From assembly GCA_003049465.1 (NCBI GenBank), contig PYSS01000143.1, forward strand, positions 1 through 64,000: a DNA stretch of 64,000 nt, read 5' to 3'. Shown in pieces: positions 63,266 through 64,000 of this stretch. Within the stretch, counting starts at the first letter, position 1. Each line of letters begins with the position of its first letter. A program made the position numbers and the translations under genes. The notes beneath the pieces are model-generated. The model saw only the letters and a list, made by a program, of their open reading frames with translations, did no database searches and had not been told where the DNA came from. The DNA is from Magnaporthiopsis rhizophila (taxonomy: Eukaryota > Ascomycota > Sordariomycetes > Magnaporthales > Magnaporthaceae).

Positions 63266-64000
63266 GTGTGCTCCAGTGCCCCTCGTCCCAACCCCAAGAA
63301 GACGAAAAGAGCATATCGTATCCGCCGCAATGTCAGAGCACGCCACGCAGCCGACCAACCCCCACTTCCGGACATCCCGAGGTACCAGGCTTTCTCTGCT
63401 GTCGCTACAGCGCCCCGAATCGAAGTGGCCCAAGGACCCATTGCCGCCGAGGACAAAGGCAAAGGCCGCGCCGAGCCACCCGCTGCTCCGCAGCCTCGAG
63501 GCACGGAAGATGTTATATCCAAGCTTTTCCCCGAGCACTTGGCCTGGCTGCGACTGAGCGAAAACGACAAGCGGACGCGGCTGCTCTTCCACCCGACAGA
63601 CCCGGATACATTCCATTTGGAGCACATCGGCTTGCCCTGGGCCACCGATGTGCGGGGGTACCCCGACTCCTGCAGCGGATGGCTGGAGTTGGCATGCGGG
63701 GACAAGGAAGATAGCGTCGAGACGTCCATGGTCATGGCTGTTGCGCAATCTATTCACCACACCGCGTGCAAAGTGACAGTTCGCTGCGGAGATTCGGCGC
63801 GGGTCAACTTTGAGATATTCTACGACCCCGAGGCCGACCAGGTCATACTGAAGAATGGCGAGTCTTCGCCCACGTTGGTTCTCCACAAGGAATCTGGATC
63901 CAGCGCAGAGGATACTTACATCATATACAAAGGGGTGAACACACATCTGGCACCTGGCGCCTGGGAGGTTACCACCCCCAATGTCGGCCGCATCACCACA
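63266..64000 (+). CDS. Kinase-like fungal protein, 5' part (runs off window)
   Basis: An open frame from 63266 to the window end without an in-frame ATG before GTCATGGCTG at 63729. Coding character is clear from about 63330 (QPPLPDIPRYQAFSAV, APRIEVAQGPIAAED, SKLFPEHLAWLRLSENDKRT, FHPTDPDTFHLEHIGLPWAT). The part at about 63780-64000 (VNFEIFYDPEADQVILKNGE; YIIYKGVNTHLAPGAWEVTT) resembles the FHA-like beta module that precedes the kinase domain in a group of fungal-specific protein kinase-like proteins; that identification is from memory of the family style. The start codon must be in another frame followed by an intron, or the gene carries a frameshift; an ATG at 63330 opens a different frame that ends after 75 codons. 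The kinase domain itself is beyond the window. Confidence 0.6.
   Translation, partial: MCSSAPRPNPKKTKRAYRIRRNVRARHAADQPPLPDIPRYQAFSAVATAPRIEVAQGPIAAEDKGKGRAEPPAAPQPRGTEDVISKLFPEHLAWLRLSENDKRTRLLFHPTDPDTFHLEHIGLPWATDVRGYPDSCSGWLELACGDKEDSVETSMVMAVAQSIHHTACKVTVRCGDSARVNFEIFYDPEADQVILKNGESSPTLVLHKESGSSAEDTYIIYKGVNTHLAPGAWEVTTPNVGRITT

Noticed and set aside
63158..63946. Long minus-strand frame of 262 codons.
   Set aside because: It is the antisense of the kinase-like coding region, whose plus-strand frame has clear protein-like composition.
1..64000. Search for a biosynthetic cluster, CRISPR array or bacterial defence system.
   Set aside because: No core synthase, no spaced direct repeats and no bacterial-type operon; the genes are a normal fungal mixture.

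Overview
The window reads as nuclear DNA of a filamentous ascomycete (Pezizomycotina, probably a sordariomycete; the class is an inference from gene content). Genes are separate units on both strands. They are broken by short introns (about 55-150 nt) with GTRNGT donors, CTRAY-like branch sites and YAG acceptors. Spacers are long and rich in pyrimidine tracts and homopolymers. No rRNA, convincing tRNA, CRISPR array, bacterial-type operon or intact transposon was found. Gene boundaries come from reading frames joined across canonical splice sites; no transcript evidence was available.

Layout. 1-20.5 kb: an Ivy1-like I-BAR protein, a membrane-anchored paraoxonase/arylesterase-like enzyme, a secreted pectin methylesterase, acyl-protein thioesterase 1, a Zn2Cys6 transcription factor, an ACC deaminase and amidophosphoribosyltransferase (ADE4). 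21.8-31.1 kb: an HhH-GPD DNA glycosylase with a low-complexity insert, then the large RNA/DNA helicase SEN1. 33-38 kb: a small tail-anchored-like protein, two proteins of unknown function and an ankyrin protein with a possibly eroded 3' end. 38-45.5 kb: a gene-poor, decayed-looking stretch holding an aminoglycoside-phosphotransferase-like gene with an interrupted frame, a relic of a second copy and a possible dead secreted-protein start. 45.5-57 kb: a 1422-aa low-complexity protein, an AAA+ ATPase of the fungal DUF7025-like type and, divergent from it, a STAND-like protein without a P-loop. 57-64 kb: an SDR enzyme, the exomer scaffold CHS5, a possibly mitochondrial protein, a nuclear-looking protein interrupted by TAG, a 19-bp minisatellite, and the 5' part of a kinase-like gene running off the end.

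Functionally this is mostly housekeeping (purine synthesis, RNA 3'-end processing and R-loop control, chitin synthase trafficking, palmitoyl-protein turnover) mixed with plant-interaction genes (pectin methylesterase, ACC deaminase) and lineage-specific genes. The most unusual signals are the in-frame TAG followed by a conserved-looking basic tail near 61.8 kb, the split frame and partial duplicate of the phosphotransferase gene near 40 kb, the minisatellite abutting a coding exon near 62.9 kb, and the AAA+/STAND-like divergent pair near 54 kb. I did not find a clearly new multi-gene system.
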